A stretch of 64,000 bases of DNA, from the NCBI RefSeq assembly GCF_000018885.1, contig NC_010168.1:1488001-1552000 (forward strand), read 5' to 3'. How positions within the stretch are numbered: position 1 is the first letter of the stretch; every line of letters starts with the position of its first letter. Below, in pieces: positions 8,895 through 19,756 of the stretch. The translations under genes were made by a program, and so were the position numbers. Source of the DNA: Renibacterium salmoninarum ATCC 33209. GTDB lineage: Bacteria; Actinomycetota; Actinomycetes; Actinomycetales; Micrococcaceae. Under the pieces are notes generated by a model. The model was given only the letters and a program-made list of their open reading frames with translations, made no database searches and was not told where the DNA came from.

Positions 8895-10221
8895 CTATAA
8901 CCTCAGCTAAATCCTCACAAATCCGAGTTGCCGTTGCCATATCGCCGGCCTCGACCATAACTCGCACCAATGCTTCGGTACCTGAGGGACGCAACAAAAC
9001 TCGACCTGTTTGCCCCAGTTCTTGTTCGGCTCTGGCCACGGCCTCGCGGACGCCTTCATCTGTTTGAGCCCGAGTCTTATCTACGCCCTTGACGTTGATC
9101 ATTAGCTGCGGAAGCTTTGTCATTGCGGTAGCCAGTTGCTGCAAGCTGCGTCTGGTTCGTGCCACCTGAGCCGCAAGCTGCAAGCCCGTTAGCACGCCAT
9201 CGCCGGTAGTAGCATGATCAGCAAATATCACGTGACCGGACTGCTCTCCGCCAAGGTTAAACCCACCCTGGCGCATCGCTTCAAGGACGTAGCGATCCCC
9301 CACCGCAGTCTCTCGGATCGAAATACCGGCCTCGCGCAAGGCAATTTTCAAGCCAAGATTGCTCATCACGGTTGCGACCAGTACGTTGTCTTTCAGCTTG
9401 CCATCGGCCTTCAAAGCGAGCGCCAAAATCGCCATGATTTGATCGCCATCGATGACGTTGCCCTCATGGTCCACCGCCAGGCACCGATCGGCATCGCCGT
9501 CGTGCGCAATGCCAAGGTCAGCACCGTTGGCGACGACGGCCTCTTGCAAAGGTCCCAAATGAGTCGAGCCTACGCCGTCATTAATGTTCAAGCCATCCGG
9601 CTCAGCGCCGATCACGATGACCTTTGCACCGGCATCTTTGAACACCTGAGGTGAACAGCCGCTTGCTGCCCCGTGCGCGCAGTCGAGCACCACCGTCAGG
9701 CCGTCCAAGCGGTGCGGCAGCGTGGTGAGTAGATGCAGAATGTATCGGTCTTCCGCATCAGAGAAGCGCTGAATACGTCCGACGCCGACGCCGGTCGGGC
9801 GGTGGGGCTTAACTTTGAGCTGCGCTTCGATGGCATCTTCGGCATCGTCTGCAAGCTTTTGGCCACCGCGGGCAAAGAACTTAATCCCGTTATCAGCAGC
9901 CGGATTGTGTGAGGCAGAAATCATCACACCGAAATCCGCATCGAGCGAGGCGATCAAATAAGCGGCTGCCGGCGTCGGCAAGACTCCGGCGTCGTAAACG
10001 TCAACGCCGGCACTTGCCAACCCCGCTTCAACAGCAGCACCAATAAACTCGCCACTGGCACGCGGATCTCGAGCGATCACCGCTCGTGGGCGTTTACCTT
10101 CAGCAAGTTGGTCGTGACCAAGCACCACAGCGGCCGCTTGGGCCAGCGATAGAGCCAGCTCTGCAGTGAGCAAGCCATTGGCCAAGCCCCGGACACCGTC
10201 GGTTCCAAACAATCTAGACAT
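8869..10221 (-). CDS. glmM: Phosphoglucosamine mutase
   Basis: A 450-residue cytoplasmic enzyme converting glucosamine-6-phosphate to glucosamine-1-phosphate for peptidoglycan precursor synthesis. The active serine is Ser104 in ISASHNP, the metal loop DGDADR is at 241-246 and the C-terminal phosphate-binding [11 protein letters not shown] is present. The start ATG at 10221 is followed by [12 protein letters not shown], the normal family N-terminus. A TAGAAT at 10235-10230 could be a -10 box. It lies downstream of rplM-rpsI on the same strand but is separated by the rpsI terminator and hairpin H3. Confidence 0.97.
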   Translation of the reverse strand: MSRLFGTDGVRGLANGLLTAELALSLAQAAAVVLGHDQLAEGKRPRAVIARDPRASGEFIGAAVEAGLASAGVDVYDAGVLPTPAAAYLIASLDADFGVMISASHNPAADNGIKFFARGGQKLADDAEDAIEAQLKVKPHRPTGVGVGRIQRFSDAEDRYILHLLTTLPHRLDGLTVVLDCAHGAASGCSPQVFKDAGAKVIVIGAEPDGLNINDGVGSTHLGPLQEAVVANGADLGIAHDGDADRCLAVDHEGNVIDGDQIMAILALALKADGKLKDNVLVATVMSNLGLKIALREAGISIRETAVGDRYVLEAMRQGGFNLGGEQSGHVIFADHATTGDGVLTGLQLAAQVARTRRSLQQLATAMTKLPQLMINVKGVDKTRAQTDEGVREAVARAEQELGQTGRVLLRPSGTEALVRVMVEAGDMATATRICEDLAEVIEKRLALAV

Positions 10222-10302
10222 CGCAGATAATTCTACCCGCTCCCGAGCAATTCTCTTGCTTCAAAGTGAGTTTTGCCAGGTGATGGATTATCAAGAGATT
10301 CC

Positions 10303-10382
10303 GCTTCGGATAGCAAGACGTCTTTGTGATAGCAAGAGACACCTACTTCTTGCTATCGCAAAGACGTCTTGCTATCCGAAGC
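10303..10382. repeat. Long intergenic hairpin H3 (35-bp arms)
   Basis: Arms 10303-10337 and 10348-10382 are reverse complements except for one G-T pair, with a 10-nt loop. A shorter word, TAGCAAGA, is repeated twice within each arm. It lies between the rpsI terminator and the glmM start, about 80 bp upstream of glmM, in a 230-bp spacer with no gene. No T tract follows on either strand. Confidence 0.85.
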
Positions 10383-10407
10383 GCTGAAGGGTACCTGAGG
10401 GCACGCG

Positions 10408-10439
10408 AAAGGCCCGCCAGCCGAAGTCGACGGGCCTTT
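10408..10439 (-). terminator. Intrinsic terminator after rpsI
   Basis: AAAGGCCCG (10408-10416) pairs with CGGGCCTTT (10431-10439) across a 14-nt loop, 12 bp after the rpsI stop on the minus strand. It is a compact GC-rich stem flanked by A/T triplets, typical of this genome (compare 44867-44899). Confidence 0.75.
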
Positions 10440-10451
10440 GCAGGGCGCGAT

Positions 10452-10976
10452 TTAGCGCTTCGAGTACTGCGGAGCCTTGCGAGCCTTCTTGAGACCAGCC
10501 TTCTTACGCTCGATGACGCGAGCGTCACGAGTCAGGAAGCCTGCCTTTTTCAGCGTGGCGCGGTTGTTGTCGACGTCGATCTCGTTGAGCGAGCGGGCAA
10601 CACCCAAACGCAACGCGCCGGCCTGGCCGGAGGGGCCACCACCGGAGATACGAGCGGCAACGTCATAAGCACCATCAAGATCAAGAATCTTGAAGGGCTC
10701 GTTGACTTCTTGCTGGTGAAGCTTGTTCGGGAAGTAATCAGCCAATTCGCGGCCGTTGACAATCCATTTGCCGGTACCCGGGGTAACCCGGACGCGCGCA
10801 ATAGCTTCTTTACGGCGGCCAACAGCTGCACCGGAAACGGTGAGTGCCGGGCGCTCTTTTTTCGGAGCGTCGTCCGCAGAAGCGGAGCTCTCCGAGGTGT
10901 AACTAGTTAGTACTTCTTCCTCGGCTACGTCGGGAGCGACGGCCTCGGTGTTCAGCTCTTCAGTATTCTGAGCCAC
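10452..10976 (-). CDS. rpsI: 30S ribosomal protein S9
   Basis: The start is GTG at 10976, with AAGGAG four bases upstream; a longer upstream frame lacks a ribosome site. The 174-residue protein has an acidic, low-complexity N-terminal extension of about 45 residues, typical of actinobacterial S9, followed by the S9 core ([35 protein letters not shown]) and the conserved C-terminal tail [12 protein letters not shown], which reaches into the P site. It follows rplM by 40 bp, the usual operon. Confidence 0.96.
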   Translation of the reverse strand: MAQNTEELNTEAVAPDVAEEEVLTSYTSESSASADDAPKKERPALTVSGAAVGRRKEAIARVRVTPGTGKWIVNGRELADYFPNKLHQQEVNEPFKILDLDGAYDVAARISGGGPSGQAGALRLGVARSLNEIDVDNNRATLKKAGFLTRDARVIERKKAGLKKARKAPQYSKR

Positions 10977-11016
10977 AATTCTCCTTGAAAATAAGTTGGT
11001 TTGCGTAGGCGCAGAA

Positions 11017-11460
11017 CTACTGGGCGACCTGGGTGATTTCAAACGTCTTCGGCTGCTGAGCGGCATGCGGGTGCTCAGCACCGCGGTATACCTTCAGCTT
11101 GGACAGCTGCTGAGCAGCAAGCGAAGTCTTGGGCAGCATGCCCTTGATTGCTTTCTCTACAGCGCGAACCGGGTTCTTTTCCAAGAGCTCGGCGTAGTTG
11201 ACGCTGGAGAGGCCGCCCGGGTAACCCGAGTGGCGGTAAGCGCGCTTTTGCTCGAGCTTGGCGCCGGTCAAGGCAACCTTCTCGGCGTTGATGATGATGA
11301 CGAAGTCGCCCATATCCATATGGGGAGCAAAGGTCGGCTTGTGCTTTCCGCGCAGCAGTGTTGCGGTCTGGCTGGCAAGACGACCCAGGACAACGTCGGT
11401 GGCGTCAATGACGTGCCACTGGCGATTGATATCGCCGGGCTTCGGGGTGTACGTACGCAC
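11017..11460 (-). CDS. rplM: 50S ribosomal protein L13
   Basis: A 147-residue L13 with the family signatures [30 protein letters not shown] and the C-terminal [17 protein letters not shown]. The start is GTG at 11460 ([11 protein letters not shown]), preceded by an AAGG about ten bases upstream. It is first in the rplM-rpsI operon; L13 assembles early on 23S rRNA. Confidence 0.96.
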   Translation of the reverse strand: MRTYTPKPGDINRQWHVIDATDVVLGRLASQTATLLRGKHKPTFAPHMDMGDFVIIINAEKVALTGAKLEQKRAYRHSGYPGGLSSVNYAELLEKNPVRAVEKAIKGMLPKTSLAAQQLSKLKVYRGAEHPHAAQQPKTFEITQVAQ

Positions 11461-11790
11461 AGTTTTTGCCTTCGTTTCGTGTTCATGGGTTATATCGTCC
11501 GCACTGGGCGCGGGCCGACATCACGTCTTCATGCGCTACCGGAAAAGAGGTGAGGGCTCCATACAACCAGTCATCCAAAGCGCCCGATCACACCCCGCGC
11601 ATAGTGACTCTAGCAACTGAGCCTGCACATGAGCGCGTACTATCGAGCAAGGACACGCATAACGACTATCCATATTACCTTGCTTGTTGAACAGAACAAA
11701 ACGAGACCTACACCCCGGTCATAAAGGGCTGAAAAAGACTTTTTCGAATCGATAGTCAATAAACCATTGCATTCCGGAAGCGTAAGGAGA
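11461..11790. other. Intergenic region upstream of rplM
   Basis: About 330 bp between divergent rplM and the FtsX-type permease pseudogene, with no credible gene on either strand. It must carry the rplM promoter. A TATAAC-like box lies about 38 bases upstream of the rplM GTG, but I see no convincing -35 partner. An AAGGAG at 11784-11789 belongs to the rightward permease gene. Confidence 0.5.
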
Positions 11791-14700
11791 ATGATGCCAA
11801 AGATAGCTTCATTCACGCGGCGGAGGAAACAGTTGACGTTCGGCAGCCTGTTGTTCCGACGAGCACGTAACCGCCTCGGTCTTTTTCCCTTCTGGCCGCG
11901 ATCGTGACGATGATTACCGCAGTATTGTGCGGCCAAATCGCGTACACGCAGGTTGCCGCGACGCGTAGTCTGCGTGACCTTGCCGGCTCAGCCGAGCAAC
12001 CTCTGGGATATGCCAGGATCAGCACTTCTCTGATTAGCGACGGCGCTGACCAAAGCGCAAAGGCAAGCGCGCTTTTCAGCGGTAGCCAGTTGGTTGCCGG
12101 CACGGAAATTTACCGAACAATGCAGAGCTATCCGATCGCGGCACGACTCGCTGGCGAGACCAAAACGCCACTCAGTTTGATCTTTGATGCCTGGCCCGCA
12201 GCCCGTGATGGGGAGTCCGAGCCGACCGGGATCAGCCTTCTTGAAGGTCACCTCCCGCAGTCCAGCCAAGAAATTGCGATCTCTCGTGCGAAAGCTTCGC
12301 TCTTCAGGCTTGCGGTCGGTTCCGAAATTTCGCTAGCGCCGGATGCCAGGCAAAATGATGATGCAGCGCCGAGCAATCCCGAGAATTTCACCGTTGCAGG
12401 GATATTCAGCACCGATATGAAGGCGAGGCTCGCGCTTGCTACACTGCCGACGTCGTCCAACCAGAATCAGAGTGGCGAGACCCTGCTGGCACTGAGTACC
12501 CCAGACGCAGCCCAAAAGAACTCTGGGGGCTCGCCGCTCCGAGTGAGCTGGCTGATTCTGCCAAGTGCGGAAAGGATTGATTCGGCGGCACTCCAGGTGA
12601 TCCCGTCCGTAATTTCTCGAGCCAAACAAGAATTTCTCGACGATCAGAGCCTAAGTAGTGGTGGCGCCACCCTGAGCGACACGTTGAGCTTGAATATACA
12701 TAACGCTGCCAAGGCAACTGGATCAATACAAGGCATCACCCCCCCAGTGCTTTCATTCTGCTCTTCCTTTTAGGGTCAGTGACCCTAATCCAGGTCAGCC
12801 GGCTGCTGGTCTCGGCTAGGAACCGCGAAGAAGCACTGCTTCAAGCGCGTGGGTTGTCATTACGAAGCGCCGCCTCGCTCGTGCTGACTGAGGCTGCCGC
12901 AATATCACTGGTTGCCAGCGCAGTGGGCTTCGCTTTCGCCTTGCTACTTTGGCCCTTGTTAGGACATTGGTTGAGCGGCTCCGCCCAGGACTGGTTGCCA
13001 ACGGTAATCCAAACCGCGCTTAGTGCTTGGCCTGTGCCGGTCTGGGTGGCTCTTGGCGTCTGCTTGATCCTGAGCAGCATCGGCATCCGTGCACTCAGGT
13101 CCAGTACTGAGTCCCAACGCAAATCGCTGTCCGGTCGGAAGCGGAAACTGGCCTCTTTCGGCGTTGTGGCGGCGATTTGCGCGGTGGCTGCGGTGAGCGG
13201 ATGGCAATTCTTTTTGTACGGTTCTCCGCTGAGTGCTGATGGTCAGGTAAATCTTTTGGCGGTACCCGCGCCCGCAATTCTGATTATTGTTGGCGCCGCC
13301 TTGTTGGTGCTGCTGATTGCCTTGCTGGCACAGTGGCGCGAGAACCGACTCGCTGGTTCGGGGAGCGCTTTGGCAACCCTCGCGGCTCGGCAGACTGCCC
13401 GCAGAATCGGCGCACTTGCCGTACCGGTGATGTTGCTTTCGATCACAGCGGCAGCTACGACTCTTGCCGCTGGCTATTCACAGAGTTTTCAGCAGAGTCA
13501 GATCGTTGGTTCTCGGTTGACCAATGGAGCTGCCGTGCGAGTGGAATTGCCGCAAATTTCGGTCGTCGAACGCGCAGCCGATGTTCAGGATCTATCATCG
13601 GTGAATTTGCTTCCAGGGGTGACCGCGAGCAGCCGAGTCTATTCGGCTCTGCTCGATTCCAAGGATGAGAATGTCACCTTCACCGCGGTAGAAGGCGCTA
13701 CGCTCACGAAGCTCCTGGACCCGAGTTACCCCGACACCGAAAAACTGCGCGCTGCGTTACAGCCAGAAAATCTTGATGAAGACTCGCCATTGATCCCTGC
13801 CGGTTCGAGGTCGCTTTCCGCAAGTTTCGCAGTGAGCAACGGCAATTCATCGTCGGACCGCAATTTCAGCGCAACGATTTGGTTGGAAGGCCACGATGGA
13901 ATCGTTCCGTTCGCGGTGGAGTCACAACCATTGCCCCCAGGTCAGATGAACGTTGGACCGCTCAATATCTCCCTGACTTCGAGCTCAGAGCCTCGCCGCC
14001 TCATCGGCATCGACATCTCGATGGGGCTCGGATTCGGTTATCAAGCTGGCGAAATTGGCGCGGCGGTGACGTTACATTCCCTCTCTTTAAACGGCGATGC
14101 CTCAAAACCACTCTCCGTTGACAAGCTCCGCGGCATAACGGAGAAGTCGCCCAAATACACGATCGGTAATGATGGGCCATCAGTTCAAGCTTCGCCAACA
14201 GCCACTGGCAACATCTCAGTTCGTTTCACAACGGCAGCAGCGGCAAAGCAGACGCCGCTGGCGCTGGTAGCAAGTCAGGCATTCGCCAACAGCATCAATG
14301 CGAAGAGCGGAGACTCCTTGACGCTCAACCTACCTGGCGTCAGAATCGAATCCCGGATCGAGACAATTGTTCAGGCTTTGCCGGGTAGCTCAACGGCATT
14401 GGCTGTTATGAGCGATCTGCAACGTTTTCAACGGGCGGAGTGGCAGCGCTGGCAACCGGTACTCAACTCGAATCAATGGTGGATATCCAGTGCGCAACCG
14501 GAGCTTACGGCGCAGCAGGTGAAATCCCTCGCTCCTTCTGATTCAAAAATCAGCCTTCCCGGAAACAGCATCTCGGATCAATTTGCCGGGCCCGGTGTCG
14601 TGTCACTTTGGCTTGGCGCCGTCTGCGCACTGCTGCTATTCGCAGCCGCTTTGTTTGCCAACATCCTTGCAACCGCGAGAGTTCGAGATGGCGAGATAGC

Positions 14701-15019
14701 GGTCTTGCGCGCGTTAGGCGTTTCAGCCGCCGATCAAGCAAAGGGACGTCGTCAAGAGATAAGCCCCGCAGCTGTGCTAGCAATCGCACTGGGCACAGGC
14801 ATAGGATTCGCGGTGTCCTTTGCGGTGCTGCCCGCACTGGTCAGAGCCACGCTCACCGGGACCAATGGCAACACGCCTTTGTTGCTGGAGTTCGCCTGGG
14901 TTCCGCTGGCAATAACGCTCGCCGTCGAACTAGCACTCGCCTTGCTCGTCAACTCCATATACAGCCTGATGATCATCAAACGCGCTAAGGCCTCGCCCAC
15001 TGTGCAGGACCAACTATGA
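11791..15019 (+). pseudogene. FtsX/MacB-type ABC transporter permease, two homopolymer frameshifts
   Basis: Three frames join into one protein of about 1070 residues. The first piece starts after AAGGAG at 11784-11789 (MPKIASFTRRRKQLTFGSLLFRRARNRLG) and breaks in a T run at 11882-11886, after which the frame continues as SLLAAIVTMITAVLCG. The second break is in a seven-C run at about 12739-12745, where the frame changes to AFILLFLLGSVTLIQVSRLL. The layout is an N-terminal membrane anchor, a large extracytoplasmic domain, TM bundles and a C-terminal FtsX domain (ATARVRDGEIAVLRALG). No ATP-binding partner gene is nearby. Each lesion is a single-base slip, so decay looks recent or switchable. 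Confidence 0.8.
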
Positions 15020-16698
15020 GCGGCTCAACTCGGCTCAGGTCGCTTTTGCAGACTGGGTTCAAAGCATCTCCCGGAGTTGCAACACTGACTGCCTGCGTAG
15101 TTTTGCTAGCAGTCTTCATGCTGACGTTGTGGCCACGAGCAGTCAGTAATCTCATTTCAGCTGACATCCAGCAACAAATCAAAAATAGCCCGGCGGCTTT
15201 GTTTTACCCCACTGCAGTGATCCCCGGGGTTCCTCTTCCCACTCGATTTCCTTCCGCACCAATCCCTGCATCTTCGTCGACTGATTTGAGCGCCGACGAC
15301 GCTAAGAATTTTGCAGAAACCGACGCCCAGCTGGCTGCCTTCCGCGACAAACAACCGGAGCCGCTGCGTTCAGTGCTTGGACAGCCCCAGTACACCTTCA
15401 CTCTGGGTAGCAGACCGCTTTCGTTACAAAAAGATGCGCAACCAACGACTCAAGAACTTCCCCGGCGCGTGACCGGCCTAAGTGCCACTCTTGCCTTCGA
15501 TCCCCGGCTGAGTCCCAGAATCAAGATCATCGAGGGCCGCAGCCCAAATGCCCACACCACATCAACTCCAATCGAAGTCATGGCTTCCCAAGCCACCGCG
15601 GCGAGTATCGGTTGGAAAATTGATCGAGAAATTTCAACGCCGGCCGCCAATTCACCAGCACAACTGCGCTTCAAGCTTGTCGGTATATTTCAACCCACAG
15701 ATTCGGAAGATCCCTACTGGGCGGTCAATCACGATGCAAAGTATCCCCTCGTCGATGATCGCCCCGACACCGGCATTAAGATCGGGATGCAGCTTTACCC
15801 AGCAACCTCCTTGATTTCAACGCTTTTCGACGCAACGTTGCCTGATGGAAGCAAGGCACGACCCTACTTCAAAGCACTACTGTGGTATCCGTTCCAGCCA
15901 GGAATTCTCAACGACGGCAATACAGCCCAAACCGTGCAACAACTCAGATCGTTTCTCAATCAGCAGTTGACACTTGGCGACTCACCCCCGCCTGAAACCT
16001 CCCAGCAATCTGGCGGCACTCGGTTCGTTTCGAACGCAATTGGCGTCCTTAACGACTCGTTACAAAGTGGGTCCTCAACTAATGCAATCCTCGCACTCTT
16101 AGCTTCGGCACCGCTTGGGCTTTGCCTCAGCGCGCTGGCGCTTTGCCTAGCTCTGATTGTCAGACGGGCCGAATCAACACTGCGGATCAGCTCCGCCCGG
16201 GGAGCCTCCACCTGGCAACTGCGAAAAGTTCTCGCTACCGAGGGCGCACTGATGGCGTTGCCTGCCGGTGCACTCGGGGCTGTCGGAGCGATCATCCTCT
16301 TTCCGGCACCAACTCGCTGGACTGATCTTGTGCTGCCACTAATTTTCAGCTGCGCTCCCGCAATGATCCTGGCCGCGCTTGTACCCGATAACCAGGTATC
16401 GCTCCGCGGTGAGACCAGACGTAGATCCGCAAGAAAATGGCGGCTTGCCGCCGAAGCCCTAGTCATCATCCTCGCCGGCGTTCTGACTGCACTTTTAGTC
16501 GGACGAGGGTACTCGGTGACCAGTAGTAGCGGCACAAGCAGTGATGGCGCAACGTCCGTGGCGAAACTTGATCCACTCATTGCGGCAACACCTTTGTTTA
16601 TGTCGATTGCCGTTGCGATAATCCTGCTCAGATTGCTACCAATTCCCTTACGCGCACTGCATCACATGAGTGTGCGCCGGACGGGATTTGGAAACTGA
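15016..16698 (+). pseudogene. Second FtsX-type ABC permease, 3' end removed by IS copy 1
   Basis: The 560-residue open frame begins with ATG at 15016, overlapping the previous stop by four bases (ATGA), so the two permeases were cotranslated. It has an N-terminal TM (VATLTACVVLLAVFMLTL), a long extracytoplasmic region, then FtsX-like TM helices with VRRAESTLRISSARGAS, matching the arginine-rich loop of the family. The frame ends at 16698 only because the IS left end supplies TGA; the final membrane segment is missing after GFGN. The native protein was probably much longer. Confidence 0.8.
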
Positions 16699-16745
16699 AT
16701 CGCCCCGGTGTGTCCGGAGACTTTCTTGTTTGAGAGGATCAGGAC

Positions 16746-17111
16746 ATGGCAGGGAAAACTACGACACGGTATCCGCAGGAGTTGAAGGATCGTGCGGTGC
16801 GCATGGTGGCGGAGATGGAGGGTGCGTCTTCGGCGTGGGCGGCGATGCAAAAAGTTGCCCAGCTTTTGGGTGTGGGTGTGCCGGAAACGGTGCGTAAATG
16901 GGTCCGGCAAGCCGAGATCGATGTTGGTACTAGAACTGGAACAACGAGCACGGAATCGGCCGAGCTGAAACGGTTACGGCGTGAGAACGCTGAGCTGAAA
17001 CGGGCGAACGCGATCCTTCGGAGTGCTTCAGCTTTTTTCGCGGTCGAACTCGACCGCCACAACACTGATCGTGAAATACATCAAGGACCATGCCGGTCAC
17101 CGCGAGAATAA
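16746..17111 (+). CDS. IS3-family transposase OrfA (copy 1)
   Basis: A 121-residue protein with a helix-turn-helix N-terminus (TRYPQELKDRAVRMVAEMEG) and a leucine-zipper-like coil (ELKRLRRENAELKRANAILRSASAFF), as in IS3 OrfA. It differs from copy 2 at two visible positions (Ala for Thr and Ala for Glu). A T6 run (CTTTTTTCG) near 17033 is a candidate slippery site for making OrfAB. Confidence 0.88.
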   Translation: MAGKTTTRYPQELKDRAVRMVAEMEGASSAWAAMQKVAQLLGVGVPETVRKWVRQAEIDVGTRTGTTSTESAELKRLRRENAELKRANAILRSASAFFAVELDRHNTDREIHQGPCRSPRE

Positions 17112-17196
17112 TGGATTGCGGTGGGGTGTCGAGTCGATCTGCCAGGTGCTTACTGGGACGGGGTGAAGACCACCCCGTCCCACGTACTACGAATGG

Positions 17197-18012
17197 GTGG
17201 ATAAAACACGATCTCACCGAGAACAACGTGATGAGGTGCTCAAGCCCGTGATCCAGAAGGTGTATGCCGCTAATTACGGGGTTTACGGCACCAGGACAGT
17301 CTGGTTGGCGATGAACCGTGAAGGTGTGCCGGTGGCCAGGTGCACGGTAGAACGGCTCATGGGGTTACTTGGCATACAGGGTGCGGTCCGTGGCAAGGTC
17401 AAACGCACCACGATCAAAGACTCGAAGGCGGCCCGAGCGAAGGACTTGGTCCGCCGTGATTTCACACCAACGGCACCGGATCGGCTATGGGTAGCTGATT
17501 TCACCTATGTTTCGACCTGGTCCGGGTGGGTCTATGTTGCCTTCGTGATCGATGCTTACTCTCGGAGGATCCTGGGCTGGTCAGCGAGTGCTTCTATGAA
17601 CACCGTGCTAGTGCTCAACGCAGTTAATCAGGCAATCTGGAGTCGTGAACGGGCCGGGGCTGAGATTTCCGGGGTGATTCATCATCACGATGCCGGGGCT
17701 CAATACGCCTCCTTGGCCTTCACCGAACGCCTGGCCCAGGCCGGTATCCGCCCCTCGATCGGTTCTGTGGGTGATAGTTACGACAACGTCTTGGCGGAAA
17801 CCATCAACGGGCTTTATAAGACCGAGCTGATCAAACCCGGCAAGCCCTGGCGGACTCTAGAAGAAGTCGAAATCGGCACCGCTGAATGGGCCGATTGGTA
17901 CAACCACCGAAGGCTCTACCAGTACTGCGGAGACATCCCACCAGTAGAGCTAGAAAACCACTACTACAATCACTACCAGAGCACGGCAGCCGCCGACAGG
18001 CTCATCGTCTGA
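17197..18012 (+). pseudogene. IS3-family transposase OrfB (copy 1), 5' part disrupted
   Basis: The integrase core is intact: the DDE residues lie in WVADFTYV, HHDAGAQY and LAETINGLYKTEL. Upstream, the natural OrfB start (VKYIKDHAGHRENNG, from 17071) reaches a TGA at 17164 after a four-G run. An extra C near 17180, absent from copy 2, puts the downstream part back in the original frame but leaves the stop. The copy is therefore probably unable to make full OrfB unless frameshifting occurs. Confidence 0.8.
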
Positions 18013-18042
18013 GAAACCCTCCGGACACGCCGGGGCGATTCA

Positions 18043-18289
18043 GACTGTAGCTCTTCCTCTGCATGTTCGGCGATTCCTACTCTTTCGCTGACGGCCCGAC
18101 GAGTCCCCCAAAGCCTCCCTCGGTGGGGGGGGGAGCATTCACGCTCCCCGGGTTACCCGCCAAGTCCCAAGCAGAAACTTAGCCGAACCTCATCGTCTGT
18201 GACTTAGGCCCCGCCCACTTCCCCGCGGCGCCAGCGAGACGACGGGGCGCTCAGAGCGGCTGGTGATCCGGTCATCTCGCCATCGTATC
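18043..18289. other. Unassigned AT/GC-mixed spacer right of IS copy 1
   Basis: About 250 bp with no credible gene. It includes a run of nine G at 18125-18133 facing a C-rich partner at 18104-18119. It may contain the far 3' end of the SDR pseudogene or sequence brought next to the IS by recombination. Confidence 0.4.
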
Positions 18290-18989
18290 GGCTGCAGGGC
18301 AGGGCCGAGAAGGAGCCCTCCGTGCGCAACACGAACTTGCGACAAACGAGGCGTCGACAGAGGTGAGACAGAGAAGCAGAGCCGTGAAGTCGGTCTGAGC
18401 ACCCAATCGTGACATGGCGAACGGTTCGGGCGAGTAGGCCCGCGATCGACTCGTTGATCAAGGGCCTTGAAATGACGCCGGGATTAATGGAGTCGACCCG
18501 GATGCGATCCCGACTTAGCTCCACAGTGCGGCGGTCCTAGTCAGCTCACGTAGCATCAATTTGCTGGCGACGTAGGGCGCGTAGAACTACGTGCCGATGT
18601 GATCTGTTGACGATCGCTCCCCCTCCGTTGCACCGCAGTGACGGGTTCACAGCATTGATGCCGAGGAACGTACCGGTGAGGTCAACCTCGAGAGTGCGGT
18701 CTCAGCACCGCGATCGACCCAAAATGGCGCTCGGTCTCGGTGACCGCTGCAGCCTAGGCCTCCTCATCAGTAACATCCAGCCGGGCGAACAAAGCTCGCT
18801 CGCCGAGTTCGGTGGCAAGTTCTTTGCCTGGCCCTTCGGACGTGCCTGCGATAAGGACATTCGCCCCTTCTTGGTAGTAAGCCCGGACGCGGCTGGCGCC
18901 TGGTCCGCCGGTGCAACCAGCAACCAGCAACCAGCAACCAGCAACCAGCAACCAGCAACCAAAATAGTCTGCTTGTCGAAGCGCCTCAT
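18290..18989 (-). pseudogene. Classical short-chain dehydrogenase/reductase, degraded
   Basis: Fragments in several frames line up with an SDR: start at 18989 (MRRFDKQTILVAGC), the glycine-rich NAD(P) loop CTGGPGA, ARLDVTDEEA, VDLTGTFLGINAV, GGGAIVN, DRIRVDSINPGVISRPLI and a final DASFVASSC/HGGLLL. Lesions include a 7-bp repeat expansion inside the cofactor loop, an in-frame TAG after DEEA (from a likely Trp codon), and later shifts. The catalytic Tyr-Lys stretch is scrambled. It is divergent from the TetR pseudogene, so it was probably regulated by it. Confidence 0.75.
18913..18961. repeat. Seven tandem copies of the heptamer GCAACCA
   Basis: Seven exact 7-bp units run from 18913 to 18961 inside the cofactor-binding motif of the SDR pseudogene. 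Two units are expected from the family sequence LVAGCTGG. Five extra units add 35 bp and shift the frame; three extra units would keep it. Slipped-strand mispairing is the obvious cause. Confidence 0.95.
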
Positions 18990-19043
18990 AATGTGACCCT
19001 CTCGATGAAACATTGGTGAGTCGGGTGAATCGCCGTAGGTCTC

Positions 19044-19687
19044 ATGGCGTGCACGCCGACGGAGTCTTCGACCTACCACCAGTGCGTTGCCGAGCAGAAG
19101 CGGGCTGCCATCAACGAAGTGGTCAACAGATTGTTTCTTGATGCCGGGTATGCCGGCACCTCACTCGCCAAGGTCTCCGAGGCGGCAGGGTATCGAAGGC
19201 GAACCTGTTCAAGCAGTTCTCCACCAAGGCGGCCCTGTTCGATGCGATCGTGACGGGGTCCTGGAAAGTCGAGGACGACGGTAAACTCCGGCCGCCGGCA
19301 GGAGATCTTCGGTCGGGACTCACGGTGATCGGTCGCAGGTGTGCGGCATTGCTTACCCGTCCCGGCATGGCAGCGCTCTTCCGTATTGTTATCGCTGAGC
19401 TGTCGTGCTTTTCGGAGTTGGGCGAGTATAACTTCGAGCATGGCAAGATGTATTATTTAGACTCAGTACGCCGCTATCTTGAACCCAAGAACGCTTTAGG
19501 AGCCGCCAAGCTCGACGACACGGAGGCGGCAGCGACCCACTTCCCTGCGATGATTTCCAACTACGTCTTCTGGCCCCGGATGCTGCTCATGAACTGGTCT
19601 CCCTTCGACGCATCGATGGCACACGCGGTCGACGATGACGTACTGATAAAGGAAGCCAGATATTGCATCGCAAGCAGCACCAACTGA
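19044..19687 (+). pseudogene. TetR/AcrR-family regulator, frameshifted in the DNA-binding domain
   Basis: The N-terminal HTH is recognisable (AAINEVVNRLFLDAGYAGTSLAKVSEAAG) and continues in another frame as VSKANLFKQFSTKAALFDAIV, so one base has been lost near 19190 in the turn between the HTH helices. The ligand-binding part (LRSGLTVIGRRCAALLTRPGMAALFRIVIAE) is open to 19687. It is divergent from the SDR pseudogene across 54 bp, the usual place for an operator. The 3' end faces tRNA-Ala. Confidence 0.8.
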
Positions 19688-19756
19688 AGTCGGAGACGTT
19701 GCGGATCCTACTGTGTGGCTTTTGCCCAAGCACTTGCCTCTGAAACCATTAGAAAG

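Larger units (their letters stand above)
16696..18042 (+). mobile_element. IS3-family insertion sequence, copy 1 (IS994-like)
   Basis: A 1347-bp element bounded by inverted ends TGAATCGCCCCGG(T/C)GTGTCCGGA. It is near-identical to the copy at 47400-48745 and lies in the opposite orientation. The right end carries a C/T difference from the consensus. It contains orfA and a disrupted orfB. The 3-bp flanks are AAC on the left and GAC on the right, so no target-site duplication is seen. The attribution to IS994 of Renibacterium rests on memory of that element's size and family. Confidence 0.92.

Noticed and set aside
10326..10910. Open frame running through hairpin H3 and opposite rpsI
   Set aside because: It starts inside a palindrome and is antisense to S9; no protein features.
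15016..15019. Programmed ATGA coupling as a frameshift site
   Set aside because: It is an ordinary stop-start overlap between two permease genes; each side has its own frame.
18913..18961. CRISPR-like array
   Set aside because: Units are 7 bp with no spacers; it is a simple tandem repeat. No cas genes are in the window.
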